64,000 nucleotides of DNA, from assembly GCA_034336665.1 (NCBI GenBank), contig JAPFBE010000036.1, positions 1,418,357-1,482,356 on the forward strand, in the 5' to 3' direction. The first letter of the stretch is position 1, and each line of letters starts with the position of its first letter. This document shows positions 10,949 to 22,587 of the stretch, piece after piece. The translations under genes were made by a program, and so were the position numbers. Under the pieces are notes generated by a model, which ran no database searches, had not been told where the DNA came from, and worked only from the letters and a program-made list of their open reading frames with translations. Origin of the DNA: Luscinia megarhynchos (taxonomy: Eukaryota; Chordata; Aves; Passeriformes; Turdidae).

Positions 10949-11475
10949 ATTAGCTGCTGGAGCTAGAATGGTTCTGGCTCCTGGCTGCCATGGGGTCCAG
11001 ATAACTCCTGGGTGCCTTGAGGCAGAATTAAGCTACAAGGTCTTAGTGCAAGCAATGCTCAACAATTAGGCAAACAGCTCTTTTGTGAGGTTCATCTTCG
11101 CTTGCAGACCTTAGCTAGCTAGGAATGAGATCTTGGGATCGCAGCAGAGGTTCGGAAGATAGCTTTATTTCTTCAAAGGGTTCCACTAGCAAAATCCCAA
11201 TACATAGCATAACAAGGGGTTTTTATAGGGTTTAGGAGGATTGAAATCTAACCAGTAAAATTATAAGTTGAAAACTATCCAATTACTTTAAGATTCTAGG
11301 TGAGAAAAGATCAATCATTTAGTAAAGCTAAAGACCAATATAAATTCTAAAAGATAACAGGGGTTTCTGTAGGGGGGTGAACATTTCTCTAACATGAATC
11401 ATCCTAAGGAAAGGTTTTCTTATCTCAGGTGATGAGGTCCCAGGGGGCTTTTCAGGGATAGTTGTATCATCCACA
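10949..11475 (-). repeat. Solo LTR of family D
   Basis: 527 bp between two copies of CCTAAC (10943-10948 and 11476-11481), a 6-bp target duplication in ERVL-1. On the minus strand it starts TGTGGATGATAC and has TATAAAAACC (about 11231-11222) and AATAAA (about 11168-11163). It is therefore an LTR reading right to left. Its 3' end reads ...GCTAAT instead of ...CA, so the end is mutated or mis-set by a few bases. Confidence 0.7.
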
Positions 11476-11481
11476 CCTAAC

Positions 11482-13119
11482 CTCTTCCTGGCTAGAGGCA
11501 GAACCTCTCTAATCCTGGTTATCCTTCTTTCCCTGGGTATATGTTTTAGAGGTTCCTTCAAGGGGATTGGACATGTCATCATCATCATACCTGGCAGTTT
11601 GGCTACGGGCAACTGGAGCTGCTTCCTTTCTGGTGGAACTTCCTCTCTGAGTCTTGCCCTACTTCAATTCATGCACCTGTTGCATCAGAACAGCAGTGGG
11701 TTTTCATCCCGCTTTCTCATGTTTTTCTCACAATCACACAGAAAGAACCATAACTCACCTTGTGGAGTGTACCTTCTCTCCCTATCTGGGGGGTGTCTGC
11801 GTCTCGTAACAGAACCTCTGGTCTGTACTGCTGAGATTTGCAGAAAGCCCTCTTTAATCTCCTCCCTGAGTTTCTTGTGATTCTCCTCTATCTTATCTTC
11901 CAGTTTTTGCAGACATGTTTCCATAGCTGCAATTCTTGCATGTGTTGGGCCATGCACAACATCTGCATATGCTCGGAGCTTCTTTGTCATATCAAGCATG
12001 GTCTCATCCCACTTCACCATTCCTAAAGCAGAAGCATATTCTTGTGGCGGAAGTCATATGAGTTTTCGCCACAACACTGGTGTACATCTTGCCACATCTG
12101 GATTACTAGACAATTCTGGGTCATCTGTGAAAACAATTTCTGCCACTACCATTTCTCTCAAGCATTGAATCCCTTGTTCTATGGTCTTCCATTGGGTTTG
12201 CTGCCTATAGAGATCATCTGCACACAGATATCTTTTCCCTATGCTTCTCAAGATCCATACCCAGAGACTGAGAGGGTCAGGCCCCCTTACCATTCCTTGG
12301 TCGATAACTGGATCATGTGACAGGGATCCCAAATGCCTTGCTTCAGTACCATCCAGAATTGTAGCCTCACCTGAAGTGTCTCAAAGATGGACTAACCAAC
12401 TAATTATAGATTCATCAGGTCATCTAGTGAAATCCTTTCTTAGGCCACAAAAGTTCTTCAGGGACAAGGACTAAGTAATGACTTTGATTCTGAGCCAATT
12501 ACTGGCTTTGAGGGTCCTTCCCCCGCATCATCATCATCCACTGGGCGATTTGCTTTGGTTTTGTGTTTCTTTTTCGTGGTAGGAGTGACTGCCAGTGGCT
12601 TAGGCTCACTGCGTTGGCTACTGGGTTAGGCTCACTGTCTGGTTTAGCTGCAACCTGAGTGACTAGGTTGTTGTCTGCTGCAGCCTGAGTGACTGAGGTG
12701 TCTACTGATTAATCTTCCTGCCCCTCTGCCTTTATCTGCTGCCCTACTGTATCTATCAACATGCAATAAGCATATGCCAGGGACCAGCTTATTGAAATGA
12801 TCTTTTTCTCTCTAGAGTCATCACTGCACTTCTCTTTCAGATATTTCCCCACCTCAGCTGGGTTCTGAATTTGTTCACAGGGGAAATCCCAGGCTTTTGG
12901 GTCAGAAAATTCCTTCAGAGCGTGACCCATATTCTCCCATTCCCCACACCACTCAGGATTTTCCATGCGTGGGTCCAATCCTGGGTCAGGTGTCTGCTCA
13001 GCTCCCCTGGACATCTCAGCCCTCATTCTAGACAAGCTGCAAACCATATAGAGGAAGCCTGCCAGATAAAATACCAGGAAAGTGGTGTCTAACATGCAAA
13101 GGTAATTGAACATTCTCAA
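11482..13119 (-). pseudogene. gag: ERVL-1 gag, broken
   Basis: Minus-strand Gag homologous to ERVL-2 gag (33086-35056). From the amino side it has a hydrophobic segment (FLVFYLAGFLYMVCSL, about 13080-13030) and a conserved block with SWSLAYAY near 12770. It then has a middle region and a coiled coil with many Glu/Lys/Leu heptads (about 11960-11830), then a basic tail. The Gag stop is TAG at 11511-11509. The same TAG separates gag and pol in ERVL-2 and ERVL-3. Two main open stretches (13119-12709 and 12020-11685) lie in shifted frames, so it is broken. The extreme amino terminus, primer site and 5' LTR are missing, replaced by LTR-J sequence at about 13120. Confidence 0.8.
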
Positions 13120-13343
13120 AAGGTGACATAACAGATTTAAATGAGAAGAAGGTGATTAAATATGTTATCACAGAGGCATTACCATTATCTCTAATTGGCC
13201 CAGCCCTGGCCAGCGGCATGTCCATCTTCAGAGCCATCAGGGATTGGCTCTGCTGGACATGGTAGAAGCTTCTAGCAGCTTCTCAAAGAAGCCACCTCTA
13301 TGGCCTCCCTGCTACCAAAAACCAAGCCATGCAAAACCAACAC
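13120..13343 (-). repeat. Fragment of ERVL-type LTR J
   Basis: On the minus strand this begins TGTTGGTTTTGCATGGC and runs through a GAAGCTGCTAGAAGCTT-like palindromic part. It matches the 5' part of the LTR at 50066-50994 (GTTTGCATGGCAAGG...). Only the U3 portion is present. Confidence 0.6.
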
Positions 13344-13778
13344 ACACCCACAACAGTGTCTCCCTTACTAGCCTGCCATTTTATCCTAACCCGTAAGCTC
13401 TCAAAGTGCTTTTTATCCACCCCAAGACAGAGCTCGATATAGTCCACTTCTTTTCTCACTGTGGCAGTTTGACCTTGGCTGGATGCCAGGTGCCCACCAA
13501 GCCACTCTATGACAGGGAGACAAAATAAGATGGAAAACAGCACAAAGGTTGAGATGAGGCAGTGTAGTGGGTTGGTCCTGGCTGGATGCCAGGTACCCTC
13601 CAAAGCTGCTCTATCACTCCCCTCTGCAACCAGACAGGCAAAGAAGGCTCAATGTCATATAAAGTAACTCATGTTCAACCCTCAAAATTCTGCTGGCAAC
13701 ACCACTCTTAAAGCCAGGTATTCATCTGCAGGATTTTCCTGTTTCTTGCTGCATCATTCCTGCAAGTGGAAGGGCATA
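13344..13778 (-). repeat. ERVL LTR/leader debris with a repeated motif
   Basis: The motif CTGGCTGGATGCCAGGT, itself an inverted repeat, occurs twice, at about 13478-13494 and 13582-13598. Each is followed by CCACCAA/CCTCCAA and GC-C-CTCTAT. From general knowledge this motif belongs to the 3' end of avian ERVL LTRs, so two tandem or nested LTR ends are likely. I see no gene here. Confidence 0.4.
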
Positions 13779-14420
13779 TGTCCTGGTTTAGGGCAAATTT
13801 GTGAGGAAACCTCTGAATGGGATCCCTCTTCCAACTGGTTCTGGGAAAAAATATTTCCTGAGAGAGAAGTGGAAAAAAAAAAGTTTATTTAACAGACAAA
13901 GCACTCCCCAGCACAAAAATGAACAATACCAAACAGCAAAACCTCTCACTGCTCTGAAGAGATGACAAATTCAGAAGACTCCCTTCCGTGAGTCGCAGCC
14001 TAGCTCACTCAGTCCGTTTTCAGTCCCTCTGGTGCTGGGAAATGCCGCGGTCCAGGCCAGGCCTGGTGGGCTACAGGTATGAGCTCCTGGTGCTCCTCTG
14101 GGTTTTCAGTCCAGAGCAGGTTCAAACAATTCCAAGAATAAGGGAAAAAACACAGTCCAGGGGACCCCTTTTGCCTCGGCTAGCCAGAAAAACTAACCAA
14201 AAAGCATAAGAGACTTCCCTCCTGCTGTCCACTGCAGACATCACGGTCTGTGTAAGGAATGCGGGGCAGCAAGTGCCGTCTCTGATAACAAACTCTGCAT
14301 TTCTTCTCTCTTCCTTTCACTCTTGGAACCAGTCTTAAAGTTGCAAAACTCAATATTCAACACCAGCAGAATAGAACAGACAATTTGTGGATGCAAGTAT
14401 CATAAAGTCACCCCAAGACA
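13779..14420 (-). repeat. Solo LTR, ERVL-2-like termini
   Basis: 642 bp, TGTCCTGGTTTAGGGC... to ...CACCCCAAGACA, flanked by GCATA (13774-13778) and TCATA (14421-14425), a 5-bp duplication with one change. On the minus strand AATAAA lies near 13890. It is related to the outer parts of 48289-49602 and, at its ends, to the ERVL-2 LTRs. Confidence 0.7.
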
Positions 14421-14529
14421 TCATAAGACAAGTATATTAAGCTGTGAAGATCTATTATGTGGTAGTAATAACTCAGTGTAGTGATTTTCATTTGCCGATT
14501 TGAGATTTCCCAGTCAATGCACCAATTTA

Positions 14530-15860
14530 TGCGGTGGGTTTAGTGCTGGTCAAATCGCCAGTGCACCCACTAGAATTATTTACTCATTTCCTGCTGTGAG
14601 ATAGGATTAAGAGGAAGGCAAAGCAGGCTCAAACTTTAAAGGGTATAAAGAAAACTTTATTAATAGAAGCTAAAAGAATAATAAGAATCAGAATAAAACC
14701 TTCAAAACACTTCTCCTCCCTCCACACCCTCTTTTCTTTCACACTGACAACGTACAGAAACAAAGCAGTCAGTTTATCACCTCTAGAATAGTCTTTCCTC
14801 AGTTCACTTAGGGAGAGGAGTCTCTCTCGTCATGCTATGGAGACTTCTCCACAAGAAAACAGTTCTCTCCTGGCTTTTAATTTTCATGAATAGCAGCTGC
14901 CCAGAAATCTGCTATCTTGAATTCCCTCCCATTTTTACAGCCTTCCCACAGCTGCCTTTATGGGCTATGTCAATTTATGGAGTACTATTTTAAGGATGAG
15001 CTGTTCAGAAGCAAGGGTTCTCTTCATCTGTCTCTGAGATCATCCTCATCTCTGGGAACCGAGGTCTTCTTATTCTTCCCTGGGGCAAAGTGTCTTCATC
15101 ACTCTTCTCTCTCTCTCTGTTCCAACTTCTCATGGGATCACAGCTACTTCAACATCTGCTTGCTTTACTATAGATGCCTTTGGTCATATCTACAGTTTGA
15201 ATGCTTCAACCACTCCATGCTTTTCAATGAGTTACAGTGAAAAAAAGTCTGATGTATCAATCATATCTTCACCATAGCTTTACAAGAGAATTTCAGTCCA
15301 AGCTAGGGCATGTCATCCCCTCCCATCTGTGACCTGACTCTGTCCTTACTGACTTTAATACCTTCATGTTGTTTCTCTACATGTCTTCACTCTGTCCTTT
15401 TCTTTCACTCGAGAGAGGATTGAAGGTTTGCAAGTCTCATCTGTGCAGTGAAAGAGTTAATATTTTGCCCGAGGCTTGCAAATGGTCATGTGATCCCTGC
15501 CAGTTGGTGGCCCAGAGCTGTTTACGATGGAGAATTTTTCGGCGGCCGCACTAGGGGGACGGCCAGGATCTTAGCAGCCAGGCTAGAGCACAGTGGCAGC
15601 ATTCACGGGTCAATGGTTCCCCTCCCCCTGCCCATCTGGTGAAACTCAGCAGCAACAGCATTCCAGCCGAGTCGCGGACTGGTCTGGCTGTGCTAGGGGG
15701 AGGGAGAAGCAGCCAGGATCTCAGCAGCCGATGACCTCCCCTCCCCCTGCCTAGCAACCACTGGGGCCCTGCCTAGCAACCACTGGGGCCCGGCCCAAAC
15801 GGGACGGGGCCTGCCCAGCCCGACCCGACCACTTGGAGGGGTTAGATTGGCCTGTTACCT
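14530..15860 (-). repeat. Degraded LTR related to family E
   Basis: The left part (AGGATTAAGAGGAAGGCAAA..., GGGTATAAAGAAAACTTTATT..., CTCCCTCC) follows the same order as the 3' part of the family-E LTR at 28679-29145. The right part is GC-rich, like the U3 of 45730-47036. The ends are approximate and no target duplication was found. It includes a perfect 22-bp tandem pair at 15748-15791 (TGCCTAGCAACCACTGGGGC core). Confidence 0.45.
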
Positions 15861-16668
15861 GTACTGAGGCTGGAAGGAAAAGAGAGTTTTTTCCCAGACT
15901 TGTTCGTTTTTAACATGTGTGTTCACAGAGGTATGTTCAACTTTCTCAGTGGTTTAACAGGTTGTCCATTCTCAGAACTAATCCCTGATTCATTTTTTCT
16001 CAGACACAGAAGAAGCTCTCAAAAATCATTTCCCTGGATTGGCTTTCATGCAAAACCAGCACACTCAGTTGTAGGAAAGAGTAAAATTGCAGGGTCAGGC
16101 ACTGACAGGGAAGTTGTACTGAAACAAGGAAGGGGATTCTGAAGGACAGCAAATTTGGACGTCCCATTTGTGACTCAGAATCTGAGAAGGGTGTAAAAGC
16201 CTCTCTACGGACTCATGTTCAATACTTTGCCATGTACATTTTTACTCCCATTCTTTTAGAGGGCTAAAATTAACGCTGTGGAAAATGTGTATGGAAATAA
16301 GGAAACTTGGTCAATAGTGACTTTGTTTTTACATAACTTGTATGTTCTGCCCTCAATTAAACAAAATCAGAAACTGTTTGCTTTACTTCAGACTTGGATC
16401 ATCCTACTAGATAATCTGTCTGCAACATCTCCTGGCACAGATGAGGGAAAATCTTTTTCGATGAAATAAGGCAAATGCAACCTCCAGTGTGAAATAGCCA
16501 TAAATTTTATGGAAGTGTTTAATTTAGGATTTCACTGATGCTTTTTTATAGCAAAATGAGCTACTCAAGATTGCAAGCTCTCAAAATGAAGCTATGTCTT
16601 CCCTTTGGATCTCCCATTGTCCTCTTACTGCCTGCTTTCCATGGTGATTCCCAAACACATCACTTACC
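15861..16668. other. No recognisable feature
   Basis: About 800 bp of ordinary, slightly AT-rich sequence. Short open stretches of up to 80 codons exist, without codon bias or motifs. I see no gene or repeat that I can name. Confidence 0.5.
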
Positions 16669-16950
16669 TTAGGGCTGGATATCTTAAATGTCTTCATAAA
16701 TAATTTGGATGGAGGACTCGAAGGCATGCTAAATAAGTTTGCTGATGACACTAAATTGGGAAAAACTGTTGATACCGTTGAAGGCAGAGAGGCCCTGCAG
16801 AGAGACCCAAATAAATTAGAGGGCTAGGCAATCACCAACCATATCAAGTTCAATAAGGGAAAGTGCTGTATTCTGCACTTGGGATGAGGCAACTCTGGAT
16901 GTACAGGCAGACTGGGGAATGAGAGGTTGGAGACCAGCTGCAGAAAGGTG
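16669..16950 (+). mobile_element. CR1 LINE fragment, reverse transcriptase
   Basis: Plus-strand translation gives the carboxy-terminal RT core of an avian CR1 element: a DIFINDLDGG-type block at about 16678 and the catalytic FADD box at 16738-16749, followed by a KCxILHLG-type motif near 16865. It is interrupted by stops and truncated on both sides. CR1 is the dominant LINE in birds and is usually 5'-truncated, as here. Confidence 0.85.
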
Positions 16951-17163
16951 ATGCCTTAGGATTTTAGCTTTTATATTTTTCAAATCCTGTACTGCATTAT
17001 CGTATAACTCTAAACTCCATATAGTGTTAGTTAACTGTCTTCACATTTTGGTCAGACAAAACAATCCCTCTAGGCCTGCAATTCAAGGACACTCTACTGC
17101 TTCAGGCCCAGAAAAAGTATAAACAAAAGTGAACTGCGGGGGAGCAAACTGAGGGTATATGAC

Positions 17164-17473
17164 TGTTGCATACAGGTAAAGCTTTATAAAATAAGGGCTG
17201 TGTTACCCTTGTGAAATCATGGCTCAGGCCTGCTACTTTGCCTAAGTGGAAGAAGACTATGGGAAAGTGACTCAGCTGAATTAGAGGCAGAAAAATAAGT
17301 TATATAACCATTATGTGTTCACCTGGTGGTGTATGGTGGTTGGTTGAATTATGTTTGTTATTTAAAACTATGTAACTGATAAAGGCCTAACTGTTTTAAA
17401 AGGCCTGGTTTCTGCAATAAAATGGCTCTCCTTTGCATCTGCCTGGGGGCTCTGTGGCGTTCTGCTTCATACA
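17164..17473 (+). repeat. ERVK-type LTR (5' side), same family as 47263-47569
   Basis: 310 bp, TGTTGCATACAGG... to ...GCTTCATACA. It has TTATATAACC near 17301 and AATAAA near 17419. A primer-site-like sequence follows at 17476, so it is read as a 5' LTR. The copy at 47263-47569 is similar at an estimated 80-90% by eye. Confidence 0.7.
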
Positions 17474-17475
17474 TC

Positions 17476-17493
17476 TGGCACCTGAACAATGGG
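17476..17493 (+). other. Degenerate Lys-tRNA primer-binding site
   Basis: TGGCACCTGAACAATGGG, starting 3 bases after the LTR. It matches the Lys3 primer site at about 13 of 18 positions. Two of the differences look like CpG decay (CG to CA or TG). Confidence 0.5.
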
Positions 17494-18134
17494 AGATAAG
17501 ATTACACTGAGGAGGAGGACTGCAGTTGACAACAAAGCCCACTGACCCAGAACACTGGGATACCATATTGCAATGAAAAGACAGACTGTAACTTGGGAAG
17601 GCAGACCCTTATGACCCTCAAACTGCGAGCAGAGAGCAGAGCTCAGACCCTGCTTCAGGGACAGGGGGCTTTCTGTGTGAACCACAATTCAACAGAGAGC
17701 AAGATGCCAGCACAACTGATAAGTTTAGGTCAGTGGTGTTCGCTGGATGAAGAACCACTGTGAGTATCCTGAGACTGGGGAGGTGTCCCGGTAGAGTCAA
17801 TGCAGCTTAGAGATGCTGCAGCAGTTTCTCCACATTGGACCAATTTTAATTGCGGGTTAAAGAACCCTGTAACTCTTTCCTAAATGAGAGAGGCCTTGAT
17901 GTTAAAAACTCCTGTGTGCAGCTGCAGCAGGGAGTGCTAGAACAGATACTGATAATGAACCTGGGCATGGATCCAGGGCACAGATCCAGGGAATGGATCC
18001 AAGGAACGGATCCAGGGAACAGATTGATCTTCAACTTAGCCCGCGATGTTACAGGCACTAATGAAGGCCCTCTGGAGCTCCCCCAGGAGCATAATACTTC
18101 CCCCCGGGGCGAGATGCTCCCCCGCCCCCCCCCG
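17494..18134 (+). other. ERVK-type leader
   Basis: Sequence after the primer site, without a convincing gag start. It holds a short tandem array of about 14-15 bp built on ATGGATCCAGGG-AC at about 17965-18025 (four to five units). It is cut by the LTR at 18135. Confidence 0.4.
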
Positions 18135-18922
18135 TGAGAAATGACACTCACTTTTAGAATTTCAAAGTTTTATTAAAACTTAATGTTGCATTTTACGTTA
18201 TAGGAGAACGGCAAAAAGGATAATGCAACATAGTTCCTCATGCAATGGAGAAGCAAAAGAGAGAGATAACTTTATTTAAAGAAACACTACACTTTATATA
18301 GGGTAGTACGTGAAAAACAAAATAGAAAAGACTTATTGGTCCAAGAAGGAACCACGTGTTTGAAAACATACTTTTTGGTAAAATATCACAAGACACTCAC
18401 ACGGCTCTCATGCACCCTGCAGGTGTATAATCATTGTTATAATTTCTTGACCTTGTAAAGCCTGAGAAAGGCAAGGCTTCAAGAGTGCTTTTTCCCTGGT
18501 TCCCAGCAGCATCCAACAACACCTTAGCAAAAACTACAACAAAAGACTGAATAAGGAGAAAAAGCAGCACTGGGAGTCCCCACGGCTGGCAGCCACGTGC
18601 TCCTTTACAAAATGGATGCACTGCTTTTTATACCCTTAGCCCCTCCCAAAGTCTTGTTAGTCAATTCTTTTTCTGCTGTCCAGTGGTGAATATTACTTTC
18701 TTATATCTTGATTAGAGGAAGGTCAGGTGTTGCTATGCTGTGCCTCCTAGTAACAAGCTGGTTTTCCCCAATTGCCCTGATTACCAAGGCTATTACAAGG
18801 GGGAGAGGAAAGAGGACTATGGGAGGACATATACCTATACATCTACAAAACTTCTCTTGACATATACATAATATTAATCTCTTAATTGTGAGGGCTGATC
18901 ATCACATCACCCATCTGTAACA
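18135..18922 (-). repeat. Solo LTR of family I
   Basis: About 788 bp, TGAGAAATGACACTC... to ...CCATCTGTAACA. On the minus strand it has TATAAAAAGC (about 18633-18624) and AATAAA (about 18176-18171). The flanks CCCCG (18130-18134) and CCCCG (18924-18928) suggest a 5-bp target duplication, with one base of uncertainty at the right end. Confidence 0.6.
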
Positions 18923-19290
18923 TCCCCGGAGCAGGCTACCCCCCTGGGCACTGCCGCTCTACAGGCTACTCTGCGCAATGCCTCCCACATAAGCAGCTTC
19001 TTGCAGCTGCCATCTCTCCCTGCAGTGGCTCCTTCACTGCCTGCCCCCCCATGTCAGCCCCCCACATGGATGCACCCCCAGCCCTTGTAGTGCCTCCTCA
19101 GCCTTTTTCAGCCCCCTCAGTCCCTCCTGGCCCCGCCAGTGCCGGTTTCCCACAGTGAGTCATCTTATTATTCTGCCTCCCCCACAGTGGCTGCTCTCTA
19201 GGGTGCCTCCCCTGCTGTGACACCTCCAATGCCCACCCCTCCAACCACGGCTTACCTCAGTCACTCTGGACTACATGGCCTTCATTCACC
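18923..19290 (+). pseudogene. gag: Proline-rich ERVK-type gag remnant
   Basis: C-rich sequence whose plus-strand reading is dominated by Pro/Ala/Ser (19030-19145 and on), interrupted by stops. It sits downstream of the LTR and primer site at 17164-17493, where the proline-rich spacer of a class II Gag would be. Assignment is by position and composition only. Confidence 0.3.
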
Positions 19291-19679
19291 CACAGACAGT
19301 TGGCCCTTGATAGCTCGGAATCATAAATCAGAGCACACAGCATACCGGCCAACTCCGAGAGATGTTGGCCTTTGCTAAATATCCTAGCTTGGCCTACCTG
19401 TCTCATCCTGAAACCATAAATCACAGTGGATTTATGGCCTACATGAAGTGCTGATGCTATGGCACATGGCTGTCAGAATGCCAAGAAGATTCATTGAAAC
19501 AAGGAGATCTTAGGCTGTTCTATTATCAGAAAATTGCAGAAGTTGATACTGGACAGTTTGTTGTTCAGTTAACAGGTGACGCCGCGTACTCAAATCCCAG
19601 AATGCAGATGGGCTATCCTCGCAATATTTCTGACATCCTTACAGGAATGCTATCAAAACTAACCTCGTATTTTCAGTGA
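19291..19679 (+). other. Unrecognised conserved-looking reading, possible exon or pseudogene
   Basis: The open stretch 19494-19679 (61 codons) reads like ordinary globular protein, and the same frame upstream to about 19363 also looks protein-like but has a stop near 19454. The readable sequence has mixed charged and hydrophobic residues (LRLFYYQK, FVVQLTGDAAYSNP, ISDILTGMLSKL), unlike the simple-sequence ORFs around it. It ends in TGA at 19677-19679 and is followed by AT-rich sequence like a 3' UTR. I do not recognise the family. It could be the last exon of a host gene, a processed pseudogene or an unknown retroviral part. Confidence 0.3.
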
Positions 19680-22122
19680 GCTGTGGATTTTGACAGGATT
19701 GTTTACTGGAGAGATTCATAGATGTCTCTGTGAATGTATTGTCTTCCTTCATACTGGTAGCATAGCAAGGTCTAAATCCTTTAACAGAAAGCCTGATATA
19801 TTGCATGATTGTTAAAACTTGTCATGTGGGATGTAGAATTCCTTTTCAGTAATCTTGATTTAAAAGTCTGATTGCACTGAACTAATACCAGTTCTTTGCT
19901 CAGTTATAATAATGTTAGCTGTTATTATGAAAATTAGAAACTTGTATACCTGGTAGAATATTTGCAAGTCAGTACCCTGAGAGCACCATTTATCACTATG
20001 TGGTTAATATTTTAGTTTGTGAACAGGAAGGTTCATATTTGTAAGATATGGTACTCCCTTAGAAAATTCGGGAGATCCCTCCTTGGAAATATTTCAGGTG
20101 GATATTAACAGAACACAAATTAACTTTCAAGCCTGGTGTCAACACATTGCATAATTCATGACAGTTACTGGGAGCGATTAGCTAGAGGAGGCCTGTGCCA
20201 CTCATAAATCAGGCAGTCCTTTGCTCACTTGAAGGCAAACCTTGAGCTTTATCTGCAGCAATTTGAGAATGATATAATTAGTACACGAAACTCCACTGCA
20301 AAGGCAGAAAAAATTGTGCCAGCTTTACTAGTGTGCTTGCTTTTTACCCTGCAGCTTTGATAAGGTAATTTTATTGTGAATCTTTTGCCATGAAGATGTG
20401 ACAGCATTTCGGATAGGTACACCTATTTAGTGATTCAAGTGTAGTTATTCTTCCTTGCCACATATAAATTCAAATTGGACTTGATATCAAAACAGTGCAA
20501 GTACATTGATGGACCACAAATGCAGTAAACAGAAGCTTGCTTCATAAGAATAATCTGAAACCATGGCTTTGTAGCTGTTTATATACAAGTGTGTCTTACA
20601 CACCCACTAACCTAACTGAGCTACATGTGCAAAACTCATGGCAGTATTATATAGCTAGGTCCTTGATGTTTTAGCCTTAAATATTTATATCCCATTACCT
20701 TTAATAGTCCAAGCTCAAATCTATTATACAGGCAATCTTGGAAAGCTGTCTTACCGTCTGCAAACTGAGCAGGTTTGAAGAGCAATTTGTCAAGACATAC
20801 ACTGTTGTCATTTCTCTGAGTAAAGCTGCACTTTAAAATACCTTAGTGAAGTTATGCTTACACCAGAAAAGTCCTGACTATGAATGGGTATTTTCAACAC
20901 TGTTTGCAGTTACCATGAGCTATTATTAAATCTAAATTATATAAAATCAAAACATATTGGTCAGACCATTATAATCTCTCCAGTAAATCAATGTTGCTGC
21001 TATTTCAGTTACAAGTTAGCCTGCATATTGTTCATTGATGTTTAACTGTTGTATGACAAATTTTTGGTAGCTTTCTTGTAACAATGGAATCAAAATGAGT
21101 TAAATTCTGTTGCATCTGAAACTTTTAAAGGAACACTCAACTCTGACTTCGGTTTTTTTTTAAATTTAAGTGATGATAATTTTCAGTTCTGTTATGTTTC
21201 AATTCTGTACAGTTTAAGTGATGTTAAGGTTCAGTTCTGTTAAGTCTAAGTGATGTTAGGTTTAAGTTCTGTTTGAAGTTCTGTTACATTTAAGGTCTGT
21301 CACATTTAAGTTCTGGAAAGTTTAAGTTCCATTAAGATCAATTTCTGTTCAGTTTCAGTAATGTTAACTTGAGCTTCTGTTAGGTGCACTTTCTGTTACG
21401 TCTAAGTGATGTTAAGTTTGAGTGAAATTCTGTTGATATACGTTCATTTAAATTACAAGATACAATTCTTTTGTCATAGAGATAAGATGGAACTGGCTGA
21501 AATAATTATGTTGAAGAATTGGTAAGCAACTGTTTAAGAATATAATATAATAAGTTGTGTAAAAATATGTGAAGATGTGGTTTATTAGATCTTTAATTTC
21601 ATCCAAGATTCTATGGGTATACATGTTCTGCATTGGTCAATCAGGATAACTATTCACAACAATCTTTGCTGTTTTATCTTCCATAGATAGCACAGAAGAA
21701 TGAGTAACAATTTAAAATTATGGCTGTTTTTAATTGTAAGCTGTTTAGTGTTTTCTTTCTTGCTTTTATTTTGCTTTAATGTCATATATGCATAGATGTC
21801 TGGAAAAAATATCATCTTGACTTCTTAGGACAGTTACTGCTGATGTATTAATGATTCTGAATATCTTGTTAATGTCATAGCATGAATTCACTGACCTTTT
21901 TATAGCAGGCATTATCCATAAGATATTATTTGAGGTTACACATATGCATCCCTTTGGCTATTTGCAGTTTGTTCATTATACCATTGCCTATTTAGCTAGA
22001 GATTAATGACAAAGCTGGCTGCTTTACAAACTTTCCTATACTGTTGTGTAGCTATCTGCAAGACATGTATCATTTTAAGAAATATTTGCAACTGCTATTA
22101 CTAGAGGCTTGTTTGTAGGCTG
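19680..22122. other. AT-rich region without recognised genes
   Basis: About 2.4 kb of AT-rich, single-copy-looking sequence. I see no LTR ends, LINE motifs or open frames above about 60 codons. The only structure found is the degenerate tandem repeat at 21160-21440. Confidence 0.5.
21160..21440. repeat. Degenerate tandem repeat, unit about 16-20 bp
   Basis: Many diverged copies built on TTAAGTTCTGTTA / TTTAAGTGATGTTA strings follow one another from about 21160 to 21440. Unit length and sequence drift, so this is an old minisatellite. Confidence 0.6.
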
Positions 22123-22568
22123 TGTTAGGGAGACGCGTCCAGTTAAGGTCTTGGCTCTGGCCAAGCCCTGGCCCTAGCTGGTCAGATGCATGCCAACAGA
22201 CCCAGGTGTTTCTGCACTAAAAATTGCTCAGGTCACTTTGACTTGCCAATTTGGGTTTATACAAGCTGGACCCCCTTTCGAGGTAAACTTGGAAACCTTT
22301 TGATGGTGATCAACAAAGAGACTGGACCCCCACTTGCAGAACGAAAGATGAGACCCCTGCTTGATGCAAGCATGAAGCTGATTTATTGATTTCACACATC
22401 AATATATACCTTTTCAACTACAGCTAAAAATAGCACAACCACACGATTGGTGTTTCTAAGTAACATTACTTAATCAGAGCTCTACACAGACCTTCTGCAC
22501 AGACCTGTACAGACCAGCATAGGCACATACGGTCTTGCGTGATTTATCTAAAACAAAGCACACCAAGC
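22123..22568 (-). repeat. 3' LTR of ERVK-2
   Basis: On the minus strand a purine-rich tract (GGGAAGCAGAAGG, about 22584-22572) precedes it. It contains TATATATTGA (near 22410) and AATAAATCAGC (near 22376), and ends ...CGTCTCCCTAACA at 22123. It lies directly downstream of the ERVK-2 env. The start is uncertain by a few bases. No second copy was found, because the 5' end of ERVK-2 is missing. Confidence 0.6.
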
Positions 22569-22587
22569 ATACCTTCTGCTTCCCTAT

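Noticed and set aside
13472..13598. CTGGCTGGATGCCAGGT twice, as an operator or CRISPR-like repeat
   Set aside because: Only two copies, of palindromic type, matching the end of avian ERVL LTRs. No array or spacer structure.
18135..18922. Possible paired LTRs of one provirus with 17164-17473
   Set aside because: Opposite orientation, different length and sequence, and its own flanking duplication. It is a separate solo LTR.
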